A DNA stretch of 64,000 nucleotides from a virus. Each line of letters opens with the position of its first letter. The first letter of the stretch is position 1. Position numbers and translations under genes: made by a program. The notes below the pieces were generated by a model. The model saw nothing but the letters and a program-made list of their open reading frames with translations. It did not search any database and was not told the DNA's origin. The DNA lies in the IMG/VR virus record IMGVR_UViG_3300032304_000700, positions 25,400 to 89,399 of that record. The stretch is one strand, 5' to 3'. This document shows positions 34,801 through 43,415 of this stretch, piece by piece.

Positions 34801-36465
34801 TTCACATGATGCAGTATATGTAATTGACCCAATCGTTATATTTGCAAGACTTCCAGTAAACTCATCTATATGTGCAATAAAACCATTTTCACTTGGATTT
34901 GTAGGTTCTCCTGGATATGGATAAGGGCCACCTGGAGCTGAAGCATAAACGGATGGTGCAATATAACTTCCTGTTAGGTCAAAAACTGAACGGCCGTATG
35001 TTACCGAACCTGTTAAATTTGTCCTTCCAACTGTAAATGCAATTTGTTGAAATCTCGGATTACCAATTGAACCAGTAGCAAATCTAAATGCATTTCTATC
35101 CGAATCAAATGTTAATGTTTTTGCTACTCTATTTAAATTACCTCCTGTAAAATTTGCACTTTGAGTAACAAACACAGGTACATAGTTATTATTAACATCG
35201 TAAAATTCAAACTTAAAATTATAATCTTCATTACCAATTGAAGTAGGCATTGTAGTTATAAAAGAAACCTCATCAGGAGAAAAAGCTGTATCTTGTGATA
35301 ATCTCAAACTAATATTTCCTAAATGCCATTCACCTTGAGATTGTGAAAAATACAAAGATGCAGTTGGATAATCTCTATCTATTTTAAATGGTATTACCGT
35401 ATCTAATAAATTTTTAGTTGGTTGTGTTCCTACTAAAGTTGCAAGACTACTTGTAAATGTTGTAGACTGAGAAACATAACTCAAATATATCCCCAAATTA
35501 CTAGATGTGGATGCTGAATAAAATGCATCTAAATTTAATTCATATGTATTTGCACTTTTTATATCTAAAGATGAGGTATATGTTAATTTTCCGTTACCAG
35601 TCATCTTTATACCACTCTCAACTCTATTATTTGATAATTGTGTATTCAATGAACCAGTATTCCAATAATTTTTAAGTGTTTCTGATGTAAATGTTCCTGT
35701 ATTTCCTACGACACTTCCCGATAGTCCAAATGTAGTTAATAATTCTTTTGATTCAACTAATATATCTTGTATCAAACTAAAATCGGATATATCACCCAAT
35801 GAAGTTCTAAATACTTTTACTCTTTTTACATCTCCGGCAAATGTTTCTAAATTTGATAACTTAATATCTGCAAATGATTGACTTATTCCTGAATTTATTT
35901 TTGAACCACTATCTATTCTATAAATTGGTTCTAATAATTCAGTAATACTTACGGTAGGCCTTTTATAAAATCTAATCTTAGTGGTATTTGCAAGAGATGG
36001 GTTTACATCAATTTGCTTTTGCCATTTTACATTATACTTATTTTCCCAATCCAACGGCACAGGAAGTGTAAGACCATTTGAATCTTGATATTCACTTAAT
36101 TCACCCAATATAGTAAGTGTACAAGGGCCATATGCAGTATCCGGATAAACATATACTGCAACTACTTTAGAAACACCTTCATAATATTCTGCAATAAATG
36201 GTTCACCACCTAATGATGAAGAAATCAAACCCTCACCAGGTTCGTGATAGATAACATTTCCGGCAGAATCTTTTAATTCAATCTGTATTTTAGTATCCGG
36301 AACCAAATATTCCGAACCTGCGATTAAGAATGCATTTTTTCCACCTGTAAATGTGTCAGGTAGTTCGGTTATTTTAAAATATTTACTATCCGATTGAGTA
36401 TCGTTTACTAATATAGCGTACTTATCTAAATTCTTTGGGAATAATGTTTTCTTTATAACAGCCAT
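31843..36465 (-). CDS. Long tail fibre with C-terminal S74 intramolecular chaperone
   Basis: A 1540-aa protein. It comprises an N-terminal virion-binding region, several Ig-like beta repeats (residues about 640-1020), and a GTAGSNGLNGADGGAG collagen-like stretch near 1020. Next comes a trimeric-fibre region with tandem SGTTI/TGGT repeats (about 1270-1310, DNA 32551-32666). The end has SDGRLKNIEGKIENPLDKI and RQIGLIAQEVNEVLPEVI, the peptidase S74 chaperone that self-cleaves at the Ser of SDxRLK, then a coiled coil. This is the likely receptor-binding fibre. It shares a divergent 101-base promoter region with the regulator gene at 36567. Confidence 0.9.
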   Translation of the reverse strand: MAVIKKTLFPKNLDKYAILVNDTQSDSKYFKITELPDTFTGGKNAFLIAGSEYLVPDTKIQIELKDSAGNVIYHEPGEGLISSSLGGEPFIAEYYEGVSKVVAVYVYPDTAYGPCTLTILGELSEYQDSNGLTLPVPLDWENKYNVKWQKQIDVNPSLANTTKIRFYKRPTVSITELLEPIYRIDSGSKINSGISQSFADIKLSNLETFAGDVKRVKVFRTSLGDISDFSLIQDILVESKELLTTFGLSGSVVGNTGTFTSETLKNYWNTGSLNTQLSNNRVESGIKMTGNGKLTYTSSLDIKSANTYELNLDAFYSASTSSNLGIYLSYVSQSTTFTSSLATLVGTQPTKNLLDTVIPFKIDRDYPTASLYFSQSQGEWHLGNISLRLSQDTAFSPDEVSFITTMPTSIGNEDYNFKFEFYDVNNNYVPVFVTQSANFTGGNLNRVAKTLTFDSDRNAFRFATGSIGNPRFQQIAFTVGRTNLTGSVTYGRSVFDLTGSYIAPSVYASAPGGPYPYPGEPTNPSENGFIAHIDEFTGSLANITIGSITYTASCEELHQHETIYRFEDGDNAPGVFVTANTNQFIYKATDLSLNPTGQVITLEAKRKNLASADTPLTVNSGSGKPALTYVSTNTTNGVDTYTLSGTSYPYGTGETIYSISGSDQFGNVFSDAIKISPVKILDGLSVSLTNDNASLPARSTGFVESGSFVLSSGSVSVKVGNETITHNNGLSANNRFDVVSAVATNVQTGSLNYSTTDYFITRLDADSGSLNLTIRYKDGAGDTSDTTKLVTYTKNKKAAPVLQITSTPKDQTVTAKSTGEQIDAFSNVTISVKETYNGVTTNLTITSLTATSANIATISTTPSTGLITLNGKTLANGVNSTTVDISAVVTDSEGVSRTITDTLALSKTKKAVPNVVISATPQAQSVLANAAGVQTGILSNVTVTALEGTTSRFTSMTATYSGFSTNPTISSAILTMTSAVMNAAEASATIVVTHTDSEGTTGQTQTIVARFTKVNTGTAGSNGLNGADGGAGPGVVYRGDWAPNTAYFSSSVRIDVVRGSNSQYYLTKVGHTSTADGAVDKPITGTSYLNQWSSFGATFSSVATDILLAQDATITRGLVMGTYGTSDKGFIRSANASALMTGKGYYLDTTGSMRFGDPSGAHIKFTESEGVVIAGSVSISGTATIGGTDATTVKDGAASGATAQQNGSAKTAGTVGGWTIDSNSIFSGTKDTDGFSTSGITLNSGGSIHAQQFYIDTSGNAFFKGAVSGSTITGGTLSGTTISGTTISGTTITGGTLSGTTITGGTINIGPDKFSVDSSGNATLSGNMTVNSNVIIRGWKDVLASGMNPQTITPGGNFEFRDPDTPATIMGFLRGYKTIYNEGIPGLESIERNTVLSALTSFTFGQYAGGPWATLNGTKLQVWGDVVANYSDGRLKNIEGKIENPLDKIEKLNGVYYTQNKLAEDFGFKNKKRQIGLIAQEVNEVLPEVIDLAPFDSLGQTNQSKSGENYMTLNYERIVPLLVECIKELKSEIEELKRNR
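32551..32666. repeat. Tandem repeats in the tail-fibre gene
   Basis: Short units CCACCGGTTATGGTTGTACC and TTGTACCACTTATTG alternate about seven times, encoding SGTTI and TGGT steps of a beta-helical trimeric stalk. Such repeats allow length change by slippage or recombination. They are coding and not a CRISPR array, as there are no unique spacers. Confidence 0.75.
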
Positions 36466-36512
36466 TTAATCTTTTTAAATAAATATCTCCAAAAAAATTA
36501 TTATCTCATATT

Positions 36513-36520
36513 TATATAAA
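36513..36520 (+). promoter_or_regulatory. Candidate promoter for the ribbon-helix-helix gene
   Basis: TATATAAA lies immediately before the phased repeats and about 47 bases before the ATG at 36567, suitable as a -10 element for the only + strand gene. No clear -35 or -33 box was recognised. Confidence 0.35.
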
Positions 36521-36560
36521 GAAAACTAATAAAGTCTTTAAAAAACTAAAGAAAACTAAA
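36521..36560. promoter_or_regulatory. Candidate operator: three phased AAAACTAA repeats
   Basis: AAAACTAA occurs at 36522-36529, 36542-36549 and 36552-36559, spaced 20 and 10 bases, that is two turns and one turn of the helix. It begins right after a TATATAAA box and ends seven bases before the regulator's ATG, the expected place for autorepression. The divergent tail-fibre gene starts on the other side of the gap. The 17-base core is repeated exactly at 1223-1239. Confidence 0.55.
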
Positions 36561-36566
36561 TAAGTT

Positions 36567-36752
36567 ATGAAATACGCAATGTTACAAATCAAAAAAGAAA
36601 CCCATGAACTTCTCAAAGAATATTGTGAAGAACACGGGTTTAAAATGGGTAGTCTAGTTGAAAATCTAATTAAGAAACACATTGGTGTCTCAAAACCACA
36701 ATCAAGTGTGTTGAAGGCTGATAAGGTAGTTCTTAGAAATCAATCTTACTAA
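36567..36752 (+). CDS. Ribbon-helix-helix transcription regulator
   Basis: A 61-aa protein and the only gene on the + strand. AMLQIKKETHELLKEYCEEH followed by FKMGSLVENLIKKHI fits the strand-helix-helix pattern of CopG/Arc-type dimeric regulators: alternating residues in the short strand, then helix A, a Gly turn and helix B. A short basic tail follows. Its last 20 bases overlap, tail to tail, the end of the gp47-gp46 gene. The phased AAAACTAA repeats in front suggest autoregulation. Small size and isolation argue for a control role, but DNA binding is inferred. Confidence 0.72.
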   Translation: MKYAMLQIKKETHELLKEYCEEHGFKMGSLVENLIKKHIGVSKPQSSVLKADKVVLRNQSY

Positions 36753-39700
36753 ATCCATTTTCTTTTTTTATTTCAATCAATCCGTCTACGATGTCTCTCA
36801 TTTGTTCTAAGTGAGAAATCATCCATATAAAATCAAATTGAGTTTTAAGATATTGCATCATCATAAATAAAGATGATAAATTGTCTGCATCTAATGTTCC
36901 AAATCCTTCATCTACTACTAAGAAATTTGGACGAGGTAGGTTACATACATTAATAAGTGCAACTCTAATAGCAAGTCCACTAACAAACTTCTCCATACCA
37001 CTACACATCTCCAACGGCCATTCCTGGTCTTCGTAAACAATCTTTGCATTGATTGACTTGCCGTCCATTTCCATTGTAATACCAAAATCTACAACCTGTC
37101 CTAAAATATTATTAATTTCATTCTCAATTACTGGAAGTGCTTTACTAATTAACTCATAAGGAATACCATCTCTCTTTACGGCATCCAAATAATAGGTGTA
37201 TAATCTGTTCTTTTCTTCTAAGTCCTTAACATCATTCATCTTTTGTTTAATACCTCCTATATAGGTCTCTAATGATGAAATAGAACCATTCTTAAATGAT
37301 ATTTGTTTACTGATATCTTTGATGTCCGACTCAATTTTCTTTTTCTCTACTTCTAATTCTTTAATTTGTTTTTCTAACTCTTTATTACTTTGAATTGTTT
37401 CTTCGTTTTCATAATACTTTTCAATATCTTCTTCAACTTTATCCAATTGATGTTGTAATAATTCTTCTTTTGTTTCTAAACCAGATAATTCAGCTTCGGC
37501 CGTCTTTAAGATGCCTTTGGATTGTCCAAGTTTTATTTTTAAGTCGGTCAATTCATTATATTGTTCCTCAACACCTTCCATCGTATCTATGGTTTGTTGA
37601 ATACTGGTACAATCAACTAAGGCTTCTCTAAGTATTTCTTTTAATTGAGGTAATAATTCTTTTACTCTCATTGCATCTTTTACAAAAGTATTATCACAAC
37701 AAAATTCACAATTTGGGTCGTATTTATGATTATCCAAATGTGTAATCGTTTCTTCTGCGGAACTTACATGCAATTTTGCAATATCATAAGTTTTAGTTGC
37801 TTCTATTAATGCTTTTTCTTCTCGTTGATAATTTGAATATGCCGTTTCAATATCAATACTACCAAATAATTTTTTATCTTCTATTGATTGTGAAATTTCT
37901 TCAATTTTTCCTTCTAATATTTTAATGAATGTTTCTTTTGTACCAATTAAAGTTGTATTGTTTTGAATATCTTCACTCAAACCCTTTCTTTTTTCTTTCA
38001 AAATAGGTAAGTCCAAATTAGAATCAATTGGAGTAAGATTTCTACTTAATTCCAATATAACACTATCTAATCCACCTTTGTCACCATTTAATCTAGCCAA
38101 TTCGGTTTCTAATTCTTTTAATTCAACCTTTGTTTCTTTTAAGATATTTGCATTATTTGCAAGTTCCGTTGTAAAGTCGGTTTTCTTAAAGTTCTTAATC
38201 AATACTGAAACTTCTTTGATATCCTCAATTGCTGTATCGTATAATTTATCAAAAACATTTAATCCCATAAATTGAGCAAGTAAATCTTTTCTTTCACTTT
38301 GTGACTTATCAATGAATATAGAGTTATTACCTTGTAAAGATAATGTAGTCAATACGAAATCTTCATACTTACCAACATATTGTTCAATGACTTGATTTGT
38401 ATCTCTCCTTTCGGTTCCGTTTAGGGACACCTTCTCACCACCCATGTCAATATACCAAAAGTTTACATCAACCTTTACATTCTTACCTTTGTTAATTGTT
38501 TTAGCAGTTCTTTCAATAAAGTAATCCACTCCATTAACTTGGAAATTCAAATAACATCTAAAATCAGTCTTACGATTGTTTAAGATATTAGCTGCTTTGA
38601 ATGCTCTACTACTTTTATCATAAAGACAAAATGAAATAGCATCAAAGATAGATGACTTACCTTGTGCATTAGGTGCAAACAATCCCATCAATCCATTTAA
38701 CTTACTAAAATCAATTTTATTATCTTCACCATAACTAAACATATTAGAAAACTCAAATCTAATTGGTTTCCACATAATGTTTCTTAACGTATCTTCATGT
38801 ACAATTCTACTATTTACATCTCTGTTAATATTTTCTAATTGTGCTAAATCTTTCTTATCAACAAATGGCATCATTCTTTCTACATACTCATTGATTAAAG
38901 AGTTTTGATAATTGATGTCGGAAATATCTTCAAAGTCTAATTTATTTTGTCTATCTCCTGTTTTCTTTTTTGATAATGAGTCCGTTCTAATAATTGTAAA
39001 ATCCTCAACACCATATTTCATTTTGATTTCTGCAATTACTTTTTTAGTATCGGCAGTATCGGTATTTGACAATCTTACTCTTAAACGAGGATGTTTTGGC
39101 ATATCATTTACAACTGGAACTTTACCATTGTCGATATCCATTGTATAATAACCATAATCATTTGGTAAATCAATTTCTTCGTAAGTCATTGTGTCTAAAT
39201 CCCATGCTAAAAAACCATGTCTACCCAATGTTTCACCAAAGTTTTGTTGAACCAATGAACCTGCATAAACTACTTTACAACCTTTTGGAGAAATCATCTC
39301 TTGTCGTTTATGAATATCACCCAATAAGGCTAAATCAAATCCATCAAATATATCCGTTGTAAAATGTCTACTACTTACTACATAACCTATATCAGTTTGA
39401 GAATTATCAACAGGTCCGTGAAATAATGCAATTTTTTTATCACCAACTAATTTATCAGCAGTAATCCAATTGTCTTTGTTATCCAAAATTGAAAATACCG
39501 AAAAATCAACACCACCAATAGAAAATACCTGTGTATCTTTTAGGTAATAAAAGTTTTCTAATTCTAATGCATCTACAATAGGAGTAAGAACATCCATTCT
39601 ATCCATATTGTTCATATTACAATCGTGATTTCCTGTAATAAGAATTGTAGGACAAGTTTTAGCACACTCTTTGAATAACCAACTTATTTCGTTGACTAAT

Positions 39701-39879
39701 TCTGGTGACATTTCTAATTTAGCGTGGGCAATATCACCTGCTAAATATATAATTGCGTCTTCGGTTCCTCTTTTACGGATTTCCTCAAACATCAATTCAA
39801 ATACCTGTCTATACTCTTTGTGTCTTTTCACATTACGGATATGAACATCCGCTATATGATAAATTTTCTTTAAACTCAT
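36733..39879 (-). CDS. Fused recombination nuclease gp47-gp46 (Mre11-Rad50 type)
   Basis: A 1048-aa protein joining both subunits of the SbcCD/Mre11-Rad50-type complex. Residues 1-340 are the metallophosphoesterase (gp47): D11-x-H13, GD (48-49), GNHD (83-86), H154 in LFHGP, and GDIHKRQ (187-193). Residues from about 370 are the Rad50/gp46 ATPase: Walker A in PNAQGKSS (403-410), long coiled coils with a CEFC zinc hook near residue 725, the signature region CSGMEKFVSGL, and Walker B FLVVDEGFGTLD (986-997) with SHL. In T4 these are two genes (about 340 and 560 aa). The start overlaps the primase stop as ATGA. Confidence 0.93.
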   Translation of the reverse strand: MSLKKIYHIADVHIRNVKRHKEYRQVFELMFEEIRKRGTEDAIIYLAGDIAHAKLEMSPELVNEISWLFKECAKTCPTILITGNHDCNMNNMDRMDVLTPIVDALELENFYYLKDTQVFSIGGVDFSVFSILDNKDNWITADKLVGDKKIALFHGPVDNSQTDIGYVVSSRHFTTDIFDGFDLALLGDIHKRQEMISPKGCKVVYAGSLVQQNFGETLGRHGFLAWDLDTMTYEEIDLPNDYGYYTMDIDNGKVPVVNDMPKHPRLRVRLSNTDTADTKKVIAEIKMKYGVEDFTIIRTDSLSKKKTGDRQNKLDFEDISDINYQNSLINEYVERMMPFVDKKDLAQLENINRDVNSRIVHEDTLRNIMWKPIRFEFSNMFSYGEDNKIDFSKLNGLMGLFAPNAQGKSSIFDAISFCLYDKSSRAFKAANILNNRKTDFRCYLNFQVNGVDYFIERTAKTINKGKNVKVDVNFWYIDMGGEKVSLNGTERRDTNQVIEQYVGKYEDFVLTTLSLQGNNSIFIDKSQSERKDLLAQFMGLNVFDKLYDTAIEDIKEVSVLIKNFKKTDFTTELANNANILKETKVELKELETELARLNGDKGGLDSVILELSRNLTPIDSNLDLPILKEKRKGLSEDIQNNTTLIGTKETFIKILEGKIEEISQSIEDKKLFGSIDIETAYSNYQREEKALIEATKTYDIAKLHVSSAEETITHLDNHKYDPNCEFCCDNTFVKDAMRVKELLPQLKEILREALVDCTSIQQTIDTMEGVEEQYNELTDLKIKLGQSKGILKTAEAELSGLETKEELLQHQLDKVEEDIEKYYENEETIQSNKELEKQIKELEVEKKKIESDIKDISKQISFKNGSISSLETYIGGIKQKMNDVKDLEEKNRLYTYYLDAVKRDGIPYELISKALPVIENEINNILGQVVDFGITMEMDGKSINAKIVYEDQEWPLEMCSGMEKFVSGLAIRVALINVCNLPRPNFLVVDEGFGTLDADNLSSLFMMMQYLKTQFDFIWMISHLEQMRDIVDGLIEIKKENGFSKIDF

Positions 39880-40817
39880 AATGAATTTATTTTGTTCAAT
39901 AATAATTCTTCCGATGAAAACTCTTTAGCTTCCTTTAACTCTTCGTAGAACTTTTCATACCCCATATCGGCGGCATCTTTATCTTTAAGATACATCATTT
40001 TTACATGAATACCTTGTTTTCTAAAATATTCGGCAGCTTTAAGTGCCTCATTAATTGCATCGTTGTCCAATGAAATAATAATATCGGTAATTCCACTCAT
40101 AAAGATTTTTTCAACCAATATTCTTGATGGAAATTTACCCAATAATGGAATTGCATTTCTTTTAATTGTGATTGCATCAAATACACCCTCACATAATATA
40201 ATAGGTTCGTTCCAATTTACTTGGGAGTCAAAACATATTACATTTTTGCTGATTGGAGGATTTTTGTATTTCATTTTATTGTCCGGATAATACGAACGAG
40301 AAACAAAGTAATTTAATGTACCATCGGAATTATATGATGGTATAATTACTCTTTGTCCATATAATCCTTCTTTACAATATCCTATATTATATTTGACTAT
40401 ATCTTTTTCCGTAATACCTCTTTGAGTAAGGTAATGTAATGCATTCTTATATTCAGGATTAAACCCTTTAGGAACCTCACTAAGACTAATAAATTCTTTT
40501 GGTAGAGAAATGAACACCTTTGTATCAACATCCTCTAATTGTGGGTTATAATTACTATCTCCGTAGATTTCTCTAATAATTGAAATAGTCTTTCTATCAA
40601 CATCCAACTTCTTTAATAATGAGGTCAATTTTTTACCACCACTATTACAAGTCCAACAATGCCATTTTTGAGTTTCCGTATTAACTTGTAGTTTTTGTTT
40701 GTGGTGATTGCAAAAAGGACAGTAAAATGCCAACTCATTCCCTTTTAGAGTGAGGTGACTACCTAACACACCGGTTAGAGTAGATACGACTATATTCTTA
40801 TCATTTTGCTTCAACAC
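39876..40817 (-). CDS. 61: DNA primase gp61 (DnaG type)
   Basis: A 313-aa primase. The zinc-binding domain has C33-x2-C36 and C54-x2-C57 in FYCPFCNHH and WHCWTCNSGG. The TOPRIM catalytic core shows ILCEGVFDAI (Glu near residue 214) and SLDNDAI (the DxD motif). There is no helicase domain, as in T4 where gp41 is separate. A polypurine run with GGGGG lies upstream but is too far from the ATG to be a ribosome-binding site. It is translationally coupled to gp47-gp46. Confidence 0.92.
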   Translation of the reverse strand: MLKQNDKNIVVSTLTGVLGSHLTLKGNELAFYCPFCNHHKQKLQVNTETQKWHCWTCNSGGKKLTSLLKKLDVDRKTISIIREIYGDSNYNPQLEDVDTKVFISLPKEFISLSEVPKGFNPEYKNALHYLTQRGITEKDIVKYNIGYCKEGLYGQRVIIPSYNSDGTLNYFVSRSYYPDNKMKYKNPPISKNVICFDSQVNWNEPIILCEGVFDAITIKRNAIPLLGKFPSRILVEKIFMSGITDIIISLDNDAINEALKAAEYFRKQGIHVKMMYLKDKDAADMGYEKFYEELKEAKEFSSEELLLNKINSL

Positions 40818-40857
40818 CCCCTAAATATAGGACAAATATTTGATATTACCAAATAAT

Positions 40858-41283
40858 TTATGGTCTATTTTCCTCTAAAAACCACTCTTCTGGGATGAAT
40901 TTGTCGGCATACTTAAATCCGTTCTTTTCACACCACATTCCGTAGGTAGTTTTAGAGTTTTTGCTGATTTTGTTCTTTGAATTCGAAAATACAAAACGAA
41001 TATCCAAATTAGGATTTTGTTCCTTTACTAATTGGTGTTTCTTACGGTCTGCTGCAACAAATCTACCTTTGGTTTCAACTCTAATACCATTGGGTAATTT
41101 GAAATCAGGATGATAATTATGGGCCGATGCCGGTATGATATACTCAACCTTTTCGGTTTCATATTCAACCGGAATACCTTTACTTTCTATTTGAATTGAA
41201 ATGGATTCCTCTAAACCAGACTTAAATCCATACTTTTTTGCAACCCACTTTGGATTGTTCTTTTTTGTAACTTTTTTAGCCAT
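40858..41283 (-). CDS. T7-type endonuclease I (Holliday junction resolvase)
   Basis: A 141-aa protein that aligns along its length with T7 gp3. FKSGLEESISIQIESKGI corresponds to the T7 segment with catalytic Glu20 (here Glu25). NYHPDFKLPNGIRVETKG supplies Asp60, Glu70 and Lys72, equivalent to T7 Asp55, Glu65 and Lys67. RKKHQLV, LDIRFVFSNS, YGMWCEKNGFKYADKFIPEE also match. The enzyme cleaves branched DNA such as recombination and replication intermediates before packaging. T4 itself uses the unrelated gp49, so this gene appears to be a module swap. Confidence 0.94.
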   Translation of the reverse strand: MAKKVTKKNNPKWVAKKYGFKSGLEESISIQIESKGIPVEYETEKVEYIIPASAHNYHPDFKLPNGIRVETKGRFVAADRKKHQLVKEQNPNLDIRFVFSNSKNKISKNSKTTYGMWCEKNGFKYADKFIPEEWFLEENRP

Positions 41284-41288
41284 TAAAA

Positions 41289-41510
41289 TTATTTATTTTT
41301 CATAGCTGAAACAACAGCTGAGTATTTTCTCTCATTCACATCTCCGTTTCTACCAACTTTTAATTTAGCAGCATCTAATACTTTCTCATCTGCTTTTTGG
41401 AAATCGTTTGTAGTATATGGGGTTTTTGCATTTTCATATGCAGCTTTAGAAATTTTATCAACTCCTAACTCTTTCTGACCTGCATTGTATAAATCTAATA
41501 TTTTAGACAT
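41289..41510 (-). CDS. Small hypothetical protein
   Basis: A 73-aa, Lys/Ala-rich soluble protein (MSKILDLYNAGQKELGVDKI, ending AVVSAMKNK). No motif recognised. It has its own TATTTATA element 16 bases upstream and is followed after five bases by the endonuclease gene, so it may lead the replication operon. Confidence 0.55.
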   Translation of the reverse strand: MSKILDLYNAGQKELGVDKISKAAYENAKTPYTTNDFQKADEKVLDAAKLKVGRNGDVNERKYSAVVSAMKNK

Positions 41511-41526
41511 AATCTTTTATTTTACT

Positions 41527-41534
41527 TATAAATA
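41527..41534 (-). promoter_or_regulatory. Candidate phage promoter element TATTTATA
   Basis: The minus strand reads CATATATTTATAAG, 16 bases before the start at 41510, in the gap between tail-module and replication genes. Confidence 0.38.
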
Positions 41535-41553
41535 TATGTTAAATATTAAAAAG

Positions 41554-42225
41554 TTATAATTTAGGCCTGAGATATCCAGCCGTAAAAGGGAAATGTGAAT
41601 TTGGAATTAAATTTAAAGACAAAAAAGTTTCAGCTAACCAAAAATGACTATGTATTTTTAAAGATATATCCGTTACATCTGGAATCATACTAATCCACTT
41701 ACTCATCACATCTACACTTCCCATAAACATAGAATCTTCACATATAAATTTATATGGATTTACTTCAATTATTTTAATGTCTCTCCCAAATAAATTATCC
41801 GGATGTTCCTTTATCCATTCATAAACATCTATATCAACTAATTCATTTATTGATAATACCGAATCACTTCTCATCAAAATAACTACATCATAATCTTTAT
41901 TTGACTCTAACATCAATCTATATAAATTTTTCCAATGAAAAAATAACTGATTGGAATTTGGATATTCTGGTTTTATTGGAAATATCAAATCTTCGTTTAA
42001 AATATCATAAACACAATTTGGCAAATAATCGGTTATCATATTGGGTGTAACATCAAACTCTTTAATTAAATCACTATTTGAATATTTTTGTTTTGATTTA
42101 TCCCAAGTGGAAAAATAATAATCACATTCATAATACTTTTCAATATCAACCCACTTATCTATACAATTATCAAATTCTCGATACATTCCATAAATTAAAA
42201 TAGCCGCTTTCATATTATGTGTCAA
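41554..42225 (-). CDS. Glycosyltransferase-like protein, HTWD family, copy 3
   Basis: A 223-aa protein with AAILIYGMYREF at the start, CDYYFSTWDKS near residues 34-44 and YDVVILMRSDSVLS around residues 113-126. These correspond to the CLTGQ, HTWD and YDxxIxxRxD motifs of 21966-22835 and 22835-23587, though diverged. It is isolated from the glycan island, lying between tail structural genes and the replication block, and overlaps the structural gene by 11 bases. Function is inferred from the paralogues. Confidence 0.55.
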   Translation of the reverse strand: MTHNMKAAILIYGMYREFDNCIDKWVDIEKYYECDYYFSTWDKSKQKYSNSDLIKEFDVTPNMITDYLPNCVYDILNEDLIFPIKPEYPNSNQLFFHWKNLYRLMLESNKDYDVVILMRSDSVLSINELVDIDVYEWIKEHPDNLFGRDIKIIEVNPYKFICEDSMFMGSVDVMSKWISMIPDVTDISLKIHSHFWLAETFLSLNLIPNSHFPFTAGYLRPKL

Positions 42226-43390
42226 ACCTTATGATAAAATTTACAGGAATATCTGGTTCGGACTTAATTGGTTGTGGTAATTTTGCTACTGCAACTAAAT
42301 CACAATTATCATCATATAAACCAATTGTTGTAATAAATGGAGTTAAAAATGACCCCGTACTATCTACCGACCCACTTAAATCATAGTGTTCAAATCCTGC
42401 TTTTACACTTGAACTTACTTGTGATATGAATCGATAATCCAAACTATCACCAGTTTCTAATATAGATTTTTTACGAATATATTTAACTCCAGGATTAGTC
42501 GTTACTCTGTTTAATTTATTATCAGTATTCAAAATAGTTTCCGTTTCTCTACCAATTTCAACCACTGCAGACGGATTTTGTGAAACATTAAATTCATCTT
42601 CATTTACTATTAAAAGATATTCATGTTCATATATCGTCTCAGTTGATTTATAATACAAATTAAAACTTGATGTATTAAAGTTTTGAGCTTCTGTTAATAC
42701 AATTAGTCCTTGTGCATAAAATATATTACCCAATAGATTTATAATACCATTTAAAAACGGAATTTCATCCACCTCTAATATATCATTTTCGAAATCTATT
42801 TTTATTAATTGTAATGTATATTGTGTAGAATTGTATTCAACTATCAATACATTCGTTTCTAAATTTAATTGAATTATTTTAAAAGAAATTATGACATTGG
42901 TTAAATCTTGTATTGTTATTTGTTCATTGTCAAAATTTACAACTTCTAATTCAACATCAATCCTATTACCAGATAAATTACCAAACCCATCATCCGAATA
43001 TGTGGTTGTATCATCTGCCAATATAACAGAGCCTTTTTTAATTCCTTCACCAACACATTTTTCTGGAATTGATATAACTGTTGCACTACCACTTAAATAC
43101 CTTTCTTTTGCTTTGGTAAATATAGTAAATCCATTAGTTTTTATACCATATCTTTGAATTGGATTATCTTCTCTACCATTATAAAATGCAGATTTTATTT
43201 GACCATATACAGAGTGTTTATTATAAGTAGAACCACTTAAATGACCTACATTTATATCAATCATTTGTGTATCTGAATAACTCCCCTCTTCCGCAACTAA
43301 AACAGAAACTTCAGCTGAAGCTTCGTTCCACTCTTTATAAGCCTTAAACGGCCTTATACTAATATCCGATTTTGGTATTCTTTTTAACAT
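42215..43390 (-). CDS. Virion structural protein, paralogue A
   Basis: A 391-aa beta-rich protein, likely of the tail or fibre network. I place the start at the ATG at 43390 (MLKRIPKSDISIRPF), because the longer frame to 43444 would run through the hairpin terminator at 43416-43439 and the TATTTATA element at 43397-43404. The last 40 residues (ITTIGLYDDNCDLVAVAKLP) match the end of the next upstream gene product, so both carry the same C-terminal attachment or assembly motif, known from structural proteins of marine T4-like phages. Confidence 0.7.
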   Translation of the reverse strand: MLKRIPKSDISIRPFKAYKEWNEASAEVSVLVAEEGSYSDTQMIDINVGHLSGSTYNKHSVYGQIKSAFYNGREDNPIQRYGIKTNGFTIFTKAKERYLSGSATVISIPEKCVGEGIKKGSVILADDTTTYSDDGFGNLSGNRIDVELEVVNFDNEQITIQDLTNVIISFKIIQLNLETNVLIVEYNSTQYTLQLIKIDFENDILEVDEIPFLNGIINLLGNIFYAQGLIVLTEAQNFNTSSFNLYYKSTETIYEHEYLLIVNEDEFNVSQNPSAVVEIGRETETILNTDNKLNRVTTNPGVKYIRKKSILETGDSLDYRFISQVSSSVKAGFEHYDLSGSVDSTGSFLTPFITTIGLYDDNCDLVAVAKLPQPIKSEPDIPVNFIIRFDT

Positions 43391-43396
43391 ATCGTA

Positions 43397-43404
43397 TATA
43401 AATA
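43397..43404 (-). promoter_or_regulatory. Candidate phage promoter element TATTTATA
   Basis: The minus strand reads GAATATTTATATACG and then, six bases on, the ATG at 43390. It lies directly after the terminator of the upstream gene, which makes a promoter role likely here. Confidence 0.45.
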
Positions 43405-43415
43405 TTCTTTTAATG

